A stretch of DNA of 64,000 nt, from the NCBI RefSeq assembly GCF_001422645.1, contig NZ_LMLR01000012.1, forward strand, positions 308,230-372,229, in the 5' to 3' direction. This DNA is from Arthrobacter sp. Leaf69. Its GTDB lineage: Bacteria; Actinomycetota; Actinomycetes; Actinomycetales; Micrococcaceae. The position numbers and the translations under genes are program-made. The notes beneath the pieces are model-generated. The model was given only the letters and a program-made list of their open reading frames with translations, did not search any database and had not been told where the DNA came from. Below are positions 24,369-33,365 of the stretch, piece after piece (the first letter of the stretch is position 1; each line of letters starts with the position of its first letter).

Positions 24369-26117
24369 TCAGTGGCCCTTGAACGCCTCGGCGAGCCACC
24401 AGGCGCCGCCGTCGGAGGCGATCTTGGCATCGATGACCAGCGGACGGGAGGGACGCGCTCCCACCCAGGCACGGACGTCCTCAAGATCGGCCACGCCGCG
24501 CACCGTCACGGCGTCCGCACCGAAGCCCCGGGCGATCGCGGCGATGTTCGTGTCCGGGAACGTGACAGTGCCGAGATCGACGGCGGAGCCGCCGTCGTGC
24601 GCGGCGCCGAAGTGGTGGACTTCCGCGCCGTAGCCGGCGTCGTTGTAGATGATGCAGACAAGTGGCAGGCCCAGCCGGACCGCGGTCTCCAGTTCGCTGA
24701 TGCCCATCAGGAATCCGCCGTCCCCGGCGCCCAGCACCGGCAAGCGGTCCGGCCGGGCCAGCGCGGCCCCGATCGCTGTGGACAGCCCCAGCCCGATCGA
24801 CTGGAAGGCCTGAGTGAAACAGAAGCCGAACTCATCCGGGACCTTCAGATAGGTGCTGGGATAGCCCATGAAGTTGCCGGAGTCGATCGAGACGATCCGT
24901 TCCGCAGGCAGGATCGCGTCCAGTTCGCGGCTCAGCACGCGGGGGTCGATCCGTCCACCGCCGGAGAGGTCCGGCGTTTCGACGTCGTTCCAGCGCGAGC
25001 GTTCCGCGATGGCCGCGGCGTTCCGCGGGGTGCGGTACCGCTCGGCCGGGTCGGGCTGCAGCGTCCGCAGCTCCGCGAGGACATCCGCGGCGGTCAGCGC
25101 GGCATCCCCGACCACCCCCAGGTCGACGTGCCGGTTGGCGCCGAGAGCGGAATCCTCGACGTCGACCTGCACCACGGCCGTCCCGTCCGAGATGAGGTGG
25201 CCGTGCCGCATGGTCCACATATTCAAGGCACAGCCCCAACCAACAATCAGGTCGGCGCCCTGGATCAGCTCGGCGCTGAGCGGTGAGGAGAATCCGCCGG
25301 AGATCCCGAGACTGAAGTCCTCGTCATGGAACAGCCCGTTGGCCACTGCGGACGTGGCCACCAGCGCACCGGCGTGGGCGGCCAGCTCCAGCAGTTCTTC
25401 CCGGGCCGTCCGCGCCCCGCGGCCCGCCACAAAGACCGGGCGTTCCGCGGCGTTGATCAGGTGCGCCAGGCGCCGGACGCTGGTGGCCGCGGGGCGGACC
25501 GGCTGGGCGTCGGCGACTGCTGCGGGGTGCGCGGCCAGCGCCTGCCCCGGTGCCGGTGCGGACTGGACGTCGAGGGGCAGGTTGAGCACCACGGTGCGGC
25601 GTTCGTTCCGCGCCGTGCGGAACGCCCGCAGGGTGTCCGCGACGGCGGTGGCCGGGGAGTGGATGCGCTCGCTCACGGCTCCGACGCTCCGGGCGAGGGC
25701 GTCCTGGTCGATTTTGAAGTTGGAACGGACCGCGGAGGCCTGGGTGTCGGCGGTCAGCACGATCAGCGGCGTGCGGCTCTTGGCGGCTTCCCCGATCCCG
25801 GTGACGGCGTTGCTCAGCCCGCAGCCCTGGTGGGTGCTGACCACCCCCACCCGGCCCGACATCCGGGCGTAGGCGTCGGCCATTGTGGCGGCGCCGCCTT
25901 CGTGCCGGGCTGCGGTGAACGGCACCCCGGCCTCGCGGAGGGCGTTGGTGACCTCGAAGTTGCCGCTGCCGACCACGCCAAAGACGTGCCCGACGCCGAG
26001 CCCCGCCAGGGTCCGGCCAACGAGCTGTGCGACGGTCCCGGCCACCTGCTGGACCGTGCCGGAGGACTCCCGGGGCGCCTCCACGGCGCCGGGGGAAACG
26101 TATGAAGCTACTACCAT
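24369..26117 (-). CDS. Thiamin diphosphate-dependent enzyme (acetolactate synthase/benzoylformate decarboxylase superfamily)
   Basis: 582 residues with the three-domain POX/ALS layout. The N-terminal part has the catalytic glutamate in ARHEGGAATMADAYARMSG; the middle has a central domain from VRRLAHLINAAERPVFVAGRGA; the C-terminal ThDP/Mg site is GDGGFLMGISELETAVRLGL ending in YNDAGYG. The superfamily decarboxylates 2-keto acids, carboligates, or cleaves cyclic diketones (cyclohexane-1,2-dione hydrolase). Substrate unknown; its place in the aryl-CoA cluster suggests a role on a ring-derived keto acid. ATG 26117 is preferred for its GGAAGG site; ATG 26132 is the alternative. Confidence 0.85.
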   Translation of the reverse strand: MVVASYVSPGAVEAPRESSGTVQQVAGTVAQLVGRTLAGLGVGHVFGVVGSGNFEVTNALREAGVPFTAARHEGGAATMADAYARMSGRVGVVSTHQGCGLSNAVTGIGEAAKSRTPLIVLTADTQASAVRSNFKIDQDALARSVGAVSERIHSPATAVADTLRAFRTARNERRTVVLNLPLDVQSAPAPGQALAAHPAAVADAQPVRPAATSVRRLAHLINAAERPVFVAGRGARTAREELLELAAHAGALVATSAVANGLFHDEDFSLGISGGFSSPLSAELIQGADLIVGWGCALNMWTMRHGHLISDGTAVVQVDVEDSALGANRHVDLGVVGDAALTAADVLAELRTLQPDPAERYRTPRNAAAIAERSRWNDVETPDLSGGGRIDPRVLSRELDAILPAERIVSIDSGNFMGYPSTYLKVPDEFGFCFTQAFQSIGLGLSTAIGAALARPDRLPVLGAGDGGFLMGISELETAVRLGLPLVCIIYNDAGYGAEVHHFGAAHDGGSAVDLGTVTFPDTNIAAIARGFGADAVTVRGVADLEDVRAWVGARPSRPLVIDAKIASDGGAWWLAEAFKGH

Positions 26118-26159
26118 GGACTTACCTTCCATTGAGTAATGCACCGGTTGGGTACTGCA

Positions 26160-26234
26160 CTGTTGACTGACTGCAAAGTTGCTGACGGCCCTGTTGCTGC
26201 TTGCCCTGTTGCTGACTGCTCTGTGCTGAATTGC
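26160..26234. repeat. Degenerate 15-bp minisatellite, five units
   Basis: Five consecutive 15-nt units begin at 26160, 26175, 26190, 26205 and 26220. The third and fourth read CCTGTTGCTGCTTGC and CCTGTTGCTGACTGC. The array fills the gap between the divergent ThDP enzyme and thioesterase genes. On the minus strand the units would read as RAVSN-like pentapeptides but lie upstream of the chosen start. Confidence 0.75.
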
Positions 26235-26258
26235 TCTTCGAACTTCCAGGCGGCTTCC

Positions 26259-26708
26259 ATGAACTCCACCCAGTCCCTCCCCCGCGCTGCTGCGACGGCA
26301 ACCCTGGTCCGGACCATTGAATGGGTGGATACGGATGCCGCGGGGCACCAGCACAATTCGGCGGTGCTCCGCTTGGTCGAGGCCTGCGAGGCCAAGCTGT
26401 TCCGGGACCTGGAGCTGCCGGAGTATTTCCCGTTGGCGCCGCGGGTTCGCCACGAGCTCAACTACCGGGCGAAGTTGTACTTCGGCCAGCAGGTCACCAC
26501 CACCGTAGTGGTGGAGAAAATCGGCCGCACGTCCATGACGTTCAGCTTTGAAGTGTGGGGCGAGGAGTTCCGGGGCGAACCCCGCGTCCTCGCCGCCCAC
26601 GGATCGTTCGTCACGGCCCATGTGGCACAGGGCGGAACGGCGGCCACCCCGTGGCCGGCGGAATTTACGGCCAAAGTCACCGCCCGCGGGGGTTCCAGCC
26701 AGGACTGA
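26259..26708 (+). CDS. Hotdog-fold acyl-CoA thioesterase (4-hydroxybenzoyl-CoA thioesterase family)
   Basis: 149 residues from ATG 26259, which has AGGCGG upstream; the frame is open to 26139 but that stretch is a repeat array with no ribosome site. The 4HBT signature is EWVDTDAAGHQHNSAVLRLVE, with the catalytic acidic residue region at the start of the long helix. The family hydrolyses aryl- or acyl-CoA thioesters. Divergent from the ThDP gene and convergent with the salicylyl/aminobenzoyl-CoA hydroxylase gene. A likely job is releasing a hydroxylated aromatic acid (for example gentisate) or recovering CoA; this is inference. Confidence 0.87.
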   Translation: MNSTQSLPRAAATATLVRTIEWVDTDAAGHQHNSAVLRLVEACEAKLFRDLELPEYFPLAPRVRHELNYRAKLYFGQQVTTTVVVEKIGRTSMTFSFEVWGEEFRGEPRVLAAHGSFVTAHVAQGGTAATPWPAEFTAKVTARGGSSQD

Positions 26709-26720
26709 GCCGCCGGGGAC

Positions 26721-26756
26721 GCTGCCCGGCACCGCCCCGTTGAGGCGCCGGGCAGC
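26721..26756. terminator. Bidirectional terminator between convergent genes
   Basis: Arms GCTGCCCGGC (26721-26730) and GCCGGGCAGC (26747-26756) pair perfectly. It lies 13 nt after the thioesterase stop and 27 nt past the hydroxylase stop. Confidence 0.65.
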
Positions 26757-26783
26757 GGTTCTCCAGCCGGTTCTCCCGGCCGC

Positions 26784-29165
26784 CTATACCGACGCCGGCA
26801 CTTTCGCCGGCGTCCAGCGCAGGTGGGTGGGCAGCTCGGCGGTCTCCGGCTCCCGCACGAGCGCCAGCCGGGGCCGGACCGCGTCGGTGCGGGCCGCCGG
26901 CGGCTTCCGGCTGCCGGCCCGGAACTGCTGCGGCCAGTCGGCGCCGGGCCCGCGGTAGTCCTGCTCGATCGCCGCATGCAGGGTCCACTGCGGATCAAAC
27001 AGGTGCGTGCGGCCAAGGGCGCAGAGGTCCGCGCGGCCCGCCAGCAGGATCGAGTTGACGTCGTCGTAGGAGGACACGGCCCCGACGGCGATCACCGCCA
27101 CGCCTGCCTTGTGGGCCACCTCCTGCCGGATGCGGTCCGCGAACGGGGTCTGGTAGCTGCGGCCGTAGGCGGGTTTCTCCTCCTTGACCACCTGGCCGGA
27201 GGAGACGTCCACGCCGTCGGCGCCGTGCTCCACGAACGCCCGGGCGATCGCGACGGCGTCGTGCTCGTCGTTGCCGCCGGGGGCCCAGTCCGTCGCCGAA
27301 AGCCTGACGGTGAGCGGCTTGTCAGCGGGCCACGCGGCGCGGACGGCGTCGAACACCTCCAGCGGGTAACGCAGCCGGTTCTCGAGCGATCCGCCGTATT
27401 CGTCGCCGCGCCGGTTGGCCAGCGGCGAGAGGAATGAGGAGAGCAGGTAGCCGTGTGCGCAGTGCAGCTCCAGCAGGTCGAAACCCGCGGCGGCCGCACG
27501 CACGGTCGCGGCTACGAACTCGTCCCGGACCTGGTCCATTTCGGCGCGGCTGATTTCGCGCGGCGCCGGGCTGTCCGGGCCGTAGGGGACGGCCGAGGGG
27601 CCCACCGGCTCCCAGCCGCCCTCGGGGAGCGGCTCGTCGATGCCTTCCCACATGAGTTTGGTGGAGCCTTTCCGGCCGGAGTGCCCCAGCTGGGCGCCGA
27701 TCGCCGCCGTCGAACGGCTGTGCACGAAGTCGACGATCTCTCGCCAGCTCTCCTGCTGGGCCTCGGTGTAGAGGCCGCTACAGCCCGGCGTGATGCGCCC
27801 GGTCTCCGATACGCAGACCATTTCGGTCATCACCAGGCCGGCGCCGCCAAGGGCCTTGCTCCCCAGGTGGACCAGGTGGAAGTTGCCCGGGACGCCGTCG
27901 GTGGCGGAGTACATGTCCATCGGTGAGACGACGATCCGGTTCTTCAGTTCCAGCCCGCCGATCCGGTACGGCTGGAACATGGCCGGGGCGCTGCCCACAA
28001 TGCCCTGCGTGTGGGCGAATTCCTCATCCACCCGGGCGGCGAACTCGGGGTCGCGCAGTTTGAGGTTGTCGTACGTGATCCGGCGGCTCCGGGTGAGCAG
28101 GTTGAAGCAGAACTGCACCGGGTTCTGGTCCTTGTACATGCCGATGTTCTCGAACCATTCCAGCGACGCCTGCGCGGCGCGCTGGGTGGATTCGACCACC
28201 GGCCGGCGCTCCGTTTCGTACGCCTCCAGGGCGGCCTCAAGCTCGGAGTGCTCGTGTAGGCAGGCCGCCAGCGCGAGGGAGTCCTCCATGGCCAGCTTGG
28301 TGCCGGACCCGATGGAGAAGTGCGCCGTGTGGGCAGCGTCGCCGAGGAGCACGATGTTGCCGTGCCGCCAGGACTCGTTGCGGACCGTGGTGAAGTTGAT
28401 CCACTTGGAGTTGTTGACCAGGACCTCGTGGCCCTCGAGCTCCTCGGCGAAAATTGTGCGGATGGCGTCCACGGCCGCCTCGTCGCTTTCTCCGGGCCGG
28501 AACGGCTGGTGCTCGGTAGCGTCGAAGCCGGCGTTGCGCCAGACGTCCTCGTGCATTTCGACGATGAAGGTGCTGCCCTCGTCCGAGTAAGGGTAGCCGT
28601 GGATCTGCATCACGCCGTGCTCGGTGTCCTTGACGAAGAACTTGAATGCCTCGAAGACGAGGTCGGTGCCGAGCCACATGTACTTGGACTTGCGGACGTC
28701 CAGGCTGGGCCGGAAGACCTCGGCGAAGCGGGAGCGGACGGCGGAGTTCAGGCCGTCCGCAGCGAGCACCAGGTCGTAGTCCCGGCTGAGTTCCTCGACG
28801 TCGGGCGCCAGCGTGCTGAACCGCAGGTCGACACCGAGTTCGGCGCAGCGCCGCTGCAGCAGCTCGAGCAGCTCCTTGCGGCTCATGGCGGCGAAGCCCT
28901 GGCCGCCGACGGTGTGCTGCTGGCCCTGGAAGTGGATGTCGATGTCGGTCCAGCGGGCGAAGCGCTCGGACATGTACTCGGCGATCACGGTGTCCGCGTT
29001 GCCGATTCCGCCGAGGGTCTCGTCGCTGAAGACGACGCCGAAGCCGAAGGTGTCGCTCGCGGCGTTGCGTTCCCAGACCGTGACATCGTGGTTCGGGTCC
29101 AGCTGCTTCATGAGTGCGGCGAAGTACAGTCCGCCCGGACCGCCGCCGATGATTGCAATTTTCAT
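26784..29165 (-). CDS. Bifunctional salicylyl-CoA 5-hydroxylase / 2-aminobenzoyl-CoA monooxygenase-reductase-like fusion
   Basis: 793 residues. Residues 1-400 are a PHBH-like FAD monooxygenase (IAIIGGGPGGLYFAALMKQLD at the start, GDAAHTAHFSIGSGTKLAMED around 290). Residues about 425-770 are an Old Yellow Enzyme domain (VVSPMDMYSATDGVPGNFHL, HCAHGYLLSSFLSPLANRRGDEYGG). This architecture is known for salicylyl-CoA 5-hydroxylase and for 2-aminobenzoyl-CoA monooxygenase/reductase, which hydroxylates and then hydrogenates the ring. The start is the ATG at 29165 (MKIAIIGGG); the open frame upstream belongs to the ligase gene region. It follows the ligase gene by 10 nt. Salicylate or anthranilate as substrate cannot be decided from sequence alone. 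Confidence 0.9.
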   Translation of the reverse strand: MKIAIIGGGPGGLYFAALMKQLDPNHDVTVWERNAASDTFGFGVVFSDETLGGIGNADTVIAEYMSERFARWTDIDIHFQGQQHTVGGQGFAAMSRKELLELLQRRCAELGVDLRFSTLAPDVEELSRDYDLVLAADGLNSAVRSRFAEVFRPSLDVRKSKYMWLGTDLVFEAFKFFVKDTEHGVMQIHGYPYSDEGSTFIVEMHEDVWRNAGFDATEHQPFRPGESDEAAVDAIRTIFAEELEGHEVLVNNSKWINFTTVRNESWRHGNIVLLGDAAHTAHFSIGSGTKLAMEDSLALAACLHEHSELEAALEAYETERRPVVESTQRAAQASLEWFENIGMYKDQNPVQFCFNLLTRSRRITYDNLKLRDPEFAARVDEEFAHTQGIVGSAPAMFQPYRIGGLELKNRIVVSPMDMYSATDGVPGNFHLVHLGSKALGGAGLVMTEMVCVSETGRITPGCSGLYTEAQQESWREIVDFVHSRSTAAIGAQLGHSGRKGSTKLMWEGIDEPLPEGGWEPVGPSAVPYGPDSPAPREISRAEMDQVRDEFVAATVRAAAAGFDLLELHCAHGYLLSSFLSPLANRRGDEYGGSLENRLRYPLEVFDAVRAAWPADKPLTVRLSATDWAPGGNDEHDAVAIARAFVEHGADGVDVSSGQVVKEEKPAYGRSYQTPFADRIRQEVAHKAGVAVIAVGAVSSYDDVNSILLAGRADLCALGRTHLFDPQWTLHAAIEQDYRGPGADWPQQFRAGSRKPPAARTDAVRPRLALVREPETAELPTHLRWTPAKVPASV

Positions 29166-29175
29166 GTGGTGCCTC

Positions 29176-30825
29176 TCAAACGTTCTGGTGTTCGGGGGCG
29201 GCGGTGTCAGCGGCCAGCTGTTCACGCAGCCGGAAGTGCTGGAGTTTGCCGCTGGGGTTGCGGGGCAGGCCGTCAACAAAGTTCACCTGGCGCGGGTACT
29301 TGTACGGGGCGATGGCCTGCTTGACGAAGTCCTGGATTTCCTTGCGCTTCGCGTCATCGGCCTCGACGCCCTCGCGCAGCACGATGAAGGCGCAGACTAC
29401 GCTGCCGCGCTCCGGGTCGGGCCGGCCCACCACGGCGTTCTCCATCACGTCCGGGTGCTGGTCAATGGCCGCTTCGACCTCCGGGGCGCCGATGTTGTAG
29501 CCGGAGGACACGATCATGTTGTCGGAGCGTGCCTGGTAGTAGAAGTAGCCGTCGTCGTCCCGGCTGAAGGTGTCTCCGGTGACGTTCCAGCCGTTGACGA
29601 CGTAGTCCTCCTGGCGGGAGTCGTTGAGATAGCGGCAGCCGGTGGGGCCGATGACTGCGAGGCGTCCGACGGCGTTCGGGCCGAGTTCCCGGCCGTCCTC
29701 GTCCAGGATGGTGGCCCGGTAACCGGGGACGGCCGTTCCGGTGGCACCGGCGCGGATATCGTCCCCTGCCGCGGAGATGAAGACGTGCAGCATTTCGGTG
29801 GCGCCGATGCCGTTGACCAGCTTCAGCCCGGTGCGTTCATGGACGGCGCGCCAGGTTTCGGCCGGCAGGTGCTCGCCGGCCGAGACGGCGGTGCGGAGGC
29901 TGGCGAGGAGCCCCTCGGCGCCTTCCTTGAGGATGGCCTTGTAGGCGGTCGGGGCGGTGAACAGGATGGTGGCCTGCGCCGCGTGCACGGCCTGCGCCAG
30001 CTCCAGCGGGGTGGCGCGTTCGGTCAGCAGCGCGGCGGCGCCGAAGCGCAGCGGGAAAACCACCAGGCCGCCCAGTCCGAAGGTGAAGGCCAGCGGCGGG
30101 GAGCCCGCGAAGACGTCGTCCGGCGTCGGCGCCAGGACGTGCCGGGCGAAGGTGTCCGCGTTGGCGAGGATGTCCCGGTGGAAGTGCATGGTGATCTTCG
30201 GCGTCCCGGTGGTGCCCGACGTCGGGCCCAGCAGCGCGACGTCGTCCGCCGCCGTCGCGACGTCGGTGAATTCGCCGCTCTTGGCGGCGCAGCGGGCGTC
30301 GAGGTCCGTGCCGGTGCTGCCCCCCATGGCCAGCACCGGCACGTCGTTTCCGGCGGCCTCGGCCAGATCATCGAGGAACCTGCTGTCGCACAGGGCGGCG
30401 GCCGGCCGGGTCAGTTCCAGCAGGGTCCGGATCTCGTTGCCGCGCAGGGCCGGCATGATGGTGACCGCCACCGCGCCGGCCTTGAGCACCCCGAGCCAGG
30501 CCGCGACGAGCCACGGGTTGTTCGGCGAGCGCAGCATGACGCGGTTCCCGGGGACGATCCCGAAGTCCTCGACAAGGACCTGGGCCACCTGGTTGGCGCG
30601 GCGCTGCAGTTCCCCGTAGCTCCAGGAACCGCCGTCGGGGGTGAGCAGGGCCGGGCGGTCGGCACCGAAACTGCGGACGGCGTCGTCAATCAGCGCGGTG
30701 GCGGCGTTGAGCTGCTGCGGGTACTGCAGTTCCGGGAGGGTGAACTCCAGCGCGGGCCACTGCTCCGCCGGGGGCAGATTGTCACGTGCAAAGGTGTCCC
30801 GGTGCGCCGAGGGCGTCAGTTCCAT
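29176..30825 (-). CDS. Benzoate/2-aminobenzoate/salicylate-CoA ligase family protein
   Basis: 549 residues, ANL superfamily. The AMP-binding P-loop is LLGPTSGTTGTPKITMHFHRD; YNIGAPEVEAAIDQHPDV and the C-terminal lysine region LPRNPSGKLQHFRLRE complete the family. The wording fits the benzoate-CoA ligase clade. It activates an aromatic acid to its CoA thioester with ATP, the entry step for the next enzyme in the operon (gap 10 nt). Upstream lies an 85-nt gap with a TATC-GATA palindrome (30839-30852) that may be an operator. Confidence 0.9.
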   Translation of the reverse strand: MELTPSAHRDTFARDNLPPAEQWPALEFTLPELQYPQQLNAATALIDDAVRSFGADRPALLTPDGGSWSYGELQRRANQVAQVLVEDFGIVPGNRVMLRSPNNPWLVAAWLGVLKAGAVAVTIMPALRGNEIRTLLELTRPAAALCDSRFLDDLAEAAGNDVPVLAMGGSTGTDLDARCAAKSGEFTDVATAADDVALLGPTSGTTGTPKITMHFHRDILANADTFARHVLAPTPDDVFAGSPPLAFTFGLGGLVVFPLRFGAAALLTERATPLELAQAVHAAQATILFTAPTAYKAILKEGAEGLLASLRTAVSAGEHLPAETWRAVHERTGLKLVNGIGATEMLHVFISAAGDDIRAGATGTAVPGYRATILDEDGRELGPNAVGRLAVIGPTGCRYLNDSRQEDYVVNGWNVTGDTFSRDDDGYFYYQARSDNMIVSSGYNIGAPEVEAAIDQHPDVMENAVVGRPDPERGSVVCAFIVLREGVEADDAKRKEIQDFVKQAIAPYKYPRQVNFVDGLPRNPSGKLQHFRLREQLAADTAAPEHQNV

Positions 30826-30910
30826 TGCAGACCTTTCATATCGTCATTGATAAGAGGGGAAGGGCTCATCGATTGCTCCGAACGGCCGTTTTGGCGGTCC
30901 GAAAGGGCAG

Positions 30911-31783
30911 CTACGGAGCAGTCGACATCCGGATCATGCCTTCCTGCACCACGGTGGCGAGGAGCCGGCCCTGCCGGTCGTAGAAGTGTCCTTGCGCCAG
31001 GCCGCGGCTGGCCTGGGCGGAAACGGCTTCCTGCACGTAGAGCAGCCAGTCGTCCACCCGGCCTTCACGGTGGAACCACATGGCGTGGTCCAGGCTGGCC
31101 GTAACCAGGCCCGGGTCGCCCCAGGCGTAGCCGTGCACCCGGAGCACCGGTTCCAGGATGGTGTAGTCACAGACGTAGGCCAGGGCGGCTCGCTGCAGGT
31201 CCGGGTCATCCGGCAGCTGGTCGAACGCCTTCACCCAGACGGCCTGGTGCGGCACCTGCTCCCCCTCGACGCTGAGGTAGACGGCCCCCGGAACGTGCCG
31301 CATGTCGAAGCTGCGGCCGCCGGACCAGTAGGCCGCGGCGTCGCCTTCGACGCCGTCGAGCACGTCGGCCGAGGACGGCAGCGACTCCGGATCCGGGATC
31401 CCGGCCGGCATGGCACGGGCGAATTCCTCGCCTGCCTCCTCCGCGTGGAAGGAGGCCATGGCCACGTAGACGGTCCTGCCGCCCTGGTAGGCGCGGACCT
31501 GCCGAGTGGAGTAGCCACGTCCGTCGCGGAGGCGTTCCACCTCGTAGCGGACCTCCGCGCCGATATCCGCGGGCCGCATGAAGTAACTGTGCATCGAGTG
31601 CAGCGAGCGGTCGTCCCCCACCGAGCGCATCGCCGCGGCGGCGGCCTGGGCCACCATGTCCCCGCCGTACGCCTTGGGCCACGGCACGTACTGTGTGGTG
31701 GCGGTGTAGGCCTCGTCGAGGAAGTCCGGCTCCACCGGCGTCAGTTCGAGGGCGGACAGGAGGATTTCCGAAGTGGGATTCAT
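30911..31783 (-). CDS. TesB-like acyl-CoA thioesterase II
   Basis: 290 residues with a double hotdog fold: FLDEAYTATTQYVPWPKAYGGDMVAQAAAAAM at the N terminus and LDHAMWFHREGRVDDWLLYVQEAVSAQASRGLAQG at the C terminus, the TesB pattern with its conserved aspartate/serine-glutamine region. It hydrolyses CoA thioesters. It overlaps the cupin gene by ATGA and precedes the ligase gene, so it is part of the aryl-CoA operon. With the 4HBT-type protein it is the second thioesterase of the cluster. Confidence 0.9.
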   Translation of the reverse strand: MNPTSEILLSALELTPVEPDFLDEAYTATTQYVPWPKAYGGDMVAQAAAAAMRSVGDDRSLHSMHSYFMRPADIGAEVRYEVERLRDGRGYSTRQVRAYQGGRTVYVAMASFHAEEAGEEFARAMPAGIPDPESLPSSADVLDGVEGDAAAYWSGGRSFDMRHVPGAVYLSVEGEQVPHQAVWVKAFDQLPDDPDLQRAALAYVCDYTILEPVLRVHGYAWGDPGLVTASLDHAMWFHREGRVDDWLLYVQEAVSAQASRGLAQGHFYDRQGRLLATVVQEGMIRMSTAP

Positions 31784-32217
31784 ACCCGGCGGTACCCTTC
31801 GAGGGTGGAGTCGTCGACGTCGTCGAGGTTCACCACGATGTTCTCCGGGGTGCGTGCGGTGAGCCAGACGAGTTCCTCAGTGACGCTCATGTTCGCTTCG
31901 ACGTGCGGCATATACGGCGGGACGAAGACCCAGTCGCCCTCGGTCATGTCGATGAATTCCTTGTAGTCTTCGCCGAAGTAGATCCGGCCGTGGCCGCGGA
32001 GCACGTAACCGCCGGTCTCGGCTTCGCCGTGGTGGTGCGGGAAGGAGCGGTAGCCGGGTTCGTTGCTGACCTGGCCGTACCAAATCTTTGTAGCAGGAGT
32101 GTGCTGCGTGCTGACGCCGGAGATCCGGACGGCCCCGCCGGACTGGCCGGTGTCGCGGTGCTCGGCGCCCTTGCGGGTCACGACGGGGACAACATGTTCG
32201 GTGATCTGTTCTGTCAT
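31780..32217 (-). CDS. Cupin-domain protein
   Basis: 145 residues, one cupin domain. Metal motif 1 is PHHHGEAETGGYVLRGHG and motif 2 is GDWVFVPPYMPHVEANMS, so the usual His/His/Glu and second His ligands are present. The length is less than half that of gentisate 1,2-dioxygenase, so it is not a typical one. It may be a small ring-modifying or isomerising metal enzyme, or a sensor. Coupled by ATGA to the TesB-like gene, 46 nt after the FAH gene. Confidence 0.87.
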   Translation of the reverse strand: MTEQITEHVVPVVTRKGAEHRDTGQSGGAVRISGVSTQHTPATKIWYGQVSNEPGYRSFPHHHGEAETGGYVLRGHGRIYFGEDYKEFIDMTEGDWVFVPPYMPHVEANMSVTEELVWLTARTPENIVVNLDDVDDSTLEGYRRV

Positions 32218-32263
32218 GGTGATACCTCTCTGTATGGCGGGTCTGTTTGGTGGCTTGCTGGGA

Positions 32264-33136
32264 TTAGAGACGGACCGTGTTGGTGAGGGTGCCGATGCCC
32301 TCGACTTCGGTGGTGACGACGTCGCCGTCGTGCAGGAAGCGCGGCGGGTTGGCCCCCATGCCCACGCCGCCGGGGGTGCCGGTGAGGACCACGTCGCCGG
32401 GGCTCAGCCGGGTGAAGGTGGAGATGTAGGACAGTAGCGCGGCCGCGGTAAAGACGAGGGTCTTGGTGTTGCCGTTCTGGACCTCTTCGCCGTTGACCAG
32501 GCAGCGGACCCGGACGCCGGCTTCGGGGTCGCATTCGTCCGGGGTCACCAGCACGGGACCCAGCGGGGTGGTGCGGTCGAAGGCCTTGCCCTGGAACCAC
32601 TGCAGGGTGCGGCTCTGCCAGTCGCGCAGGGAGATGTCGTTCGCCACGGTGTAGCCGGCGATCGCGGCGGCGGCCTCCTCCGGCGACGCATTCTTGAGCG
32701 GGGCTCCGACGACGACCGCCAGTTCGGCTTCCCAGTCAACCTTGGCGCCGTGCCCTGCGGCGTCGATGACCTCGCCGTCGCCGATCAGCGTGTCCGCGTA
32801 CTTGGCGAACAGGGTGGGATATTCCGGCACCTCCCGGCCCATTTCCGCGATGTGGTCCGCGTAGTTCAGGCCGCAGCAGATGACCTTGGACGGGCGCGGC
32901 AGCACGGTGGCGAACCGGGCGTCATGTGCGGGAATGGAGCCGCCCGGGACGCCGTCGGAAGTTTCCGCGGCGGCAACGGCCGCAGCTGCCTGCTCCCGCC
33001 AGCCGGCGCTTCCCAGCAGTTCACTGAGGTCGCGTGCGGGCAGGAGCACAAAACGCTCCCCGGACTGGACGGCGGCGCGGGTGACGGGGCCACCGCTGGC
33101 GTCGCGGGCTGCCGTAATGACGGTCGCAAGGCGCAT
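32264..33136 (-). CDS. Fumarylacetoacetate hydrolase (FAH) family protein
   Basis: 290 residues. The FAH core has CCGLNYADHIAEMGREVPEYPTLF, metal-binding WEAELAVVVG and GYTVANDISLRDWQ, then SPGDVVLTGTPGGVGMG. The family cleaves C-C bonds of 1,3-diketo acids or acts as maleyl/fumarylpyruvate hydrolase or hydratase. In this cluster it would act on the ring-opened product, or could itself open a cyclic beta-keto acid. First gene of the minus-strand operon FAH-cupin-TesB-ligase-hydroxylase and divergent from RidA. Confidence 0.9.
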   Translation of the reverse strand: MRLATVITAARDASGGPVTRAAVQSGERFVLLPARDLSELLGSAGWREQAAAAVAAAETSDGVPGGSIPAHDARFATVLPRPSKVICCGLNYADHIAEMGREVPEYPTLFAKYADTLIGDGEVIDAAGHGAKVDWEAELAVVVGAPLKNASPEEAAAAIAGYTVANDISLRDWQSRTLQWFQGKAFDRTTPLGPVLVTPDECDPEAGVRVRCLVNGEEVQNGNTKTLVFTAAALLSYISTFTRLSPGDVVLTGTPGGVGMGANPPRFLHDGDVVTTEVEGIGTLTNTVRL

Positions 33137-33365
33137 GATTCTTCACTTCCGGTTCGACGGCGGAACCGGCCCCATTGCCGATTCCGGTGACGTGCAAACT
33201 ATGCCATCCCCCGAGAGGGTATGTCGACATTTTTACGGTCGTCACATATGCTCAAGTTAACACGGATTCACCAGTTTGGGTAGACCGGCAGATGTGCCGG
33301 ATCCGCCCGTTCGCAGTTCCAACCCTTGGATTTCCACAGCACCGCCGACTCAATGAGGAGCCACC

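Noticed and set aside
26133..26732. Extension of the ThDP enzyme frame to 26732
   Set aside because: The added part is antisense to the thioesterase and crosses a repeat array; the ThDP fold begins after 26117.
29166..29279. N-terminal extension of the hydroxylase fusion
   Set aside because: MKIAIIGGGPGG at 29165 is the canonical flavoprotein start, and the extension overlaps the ligase 3' end.
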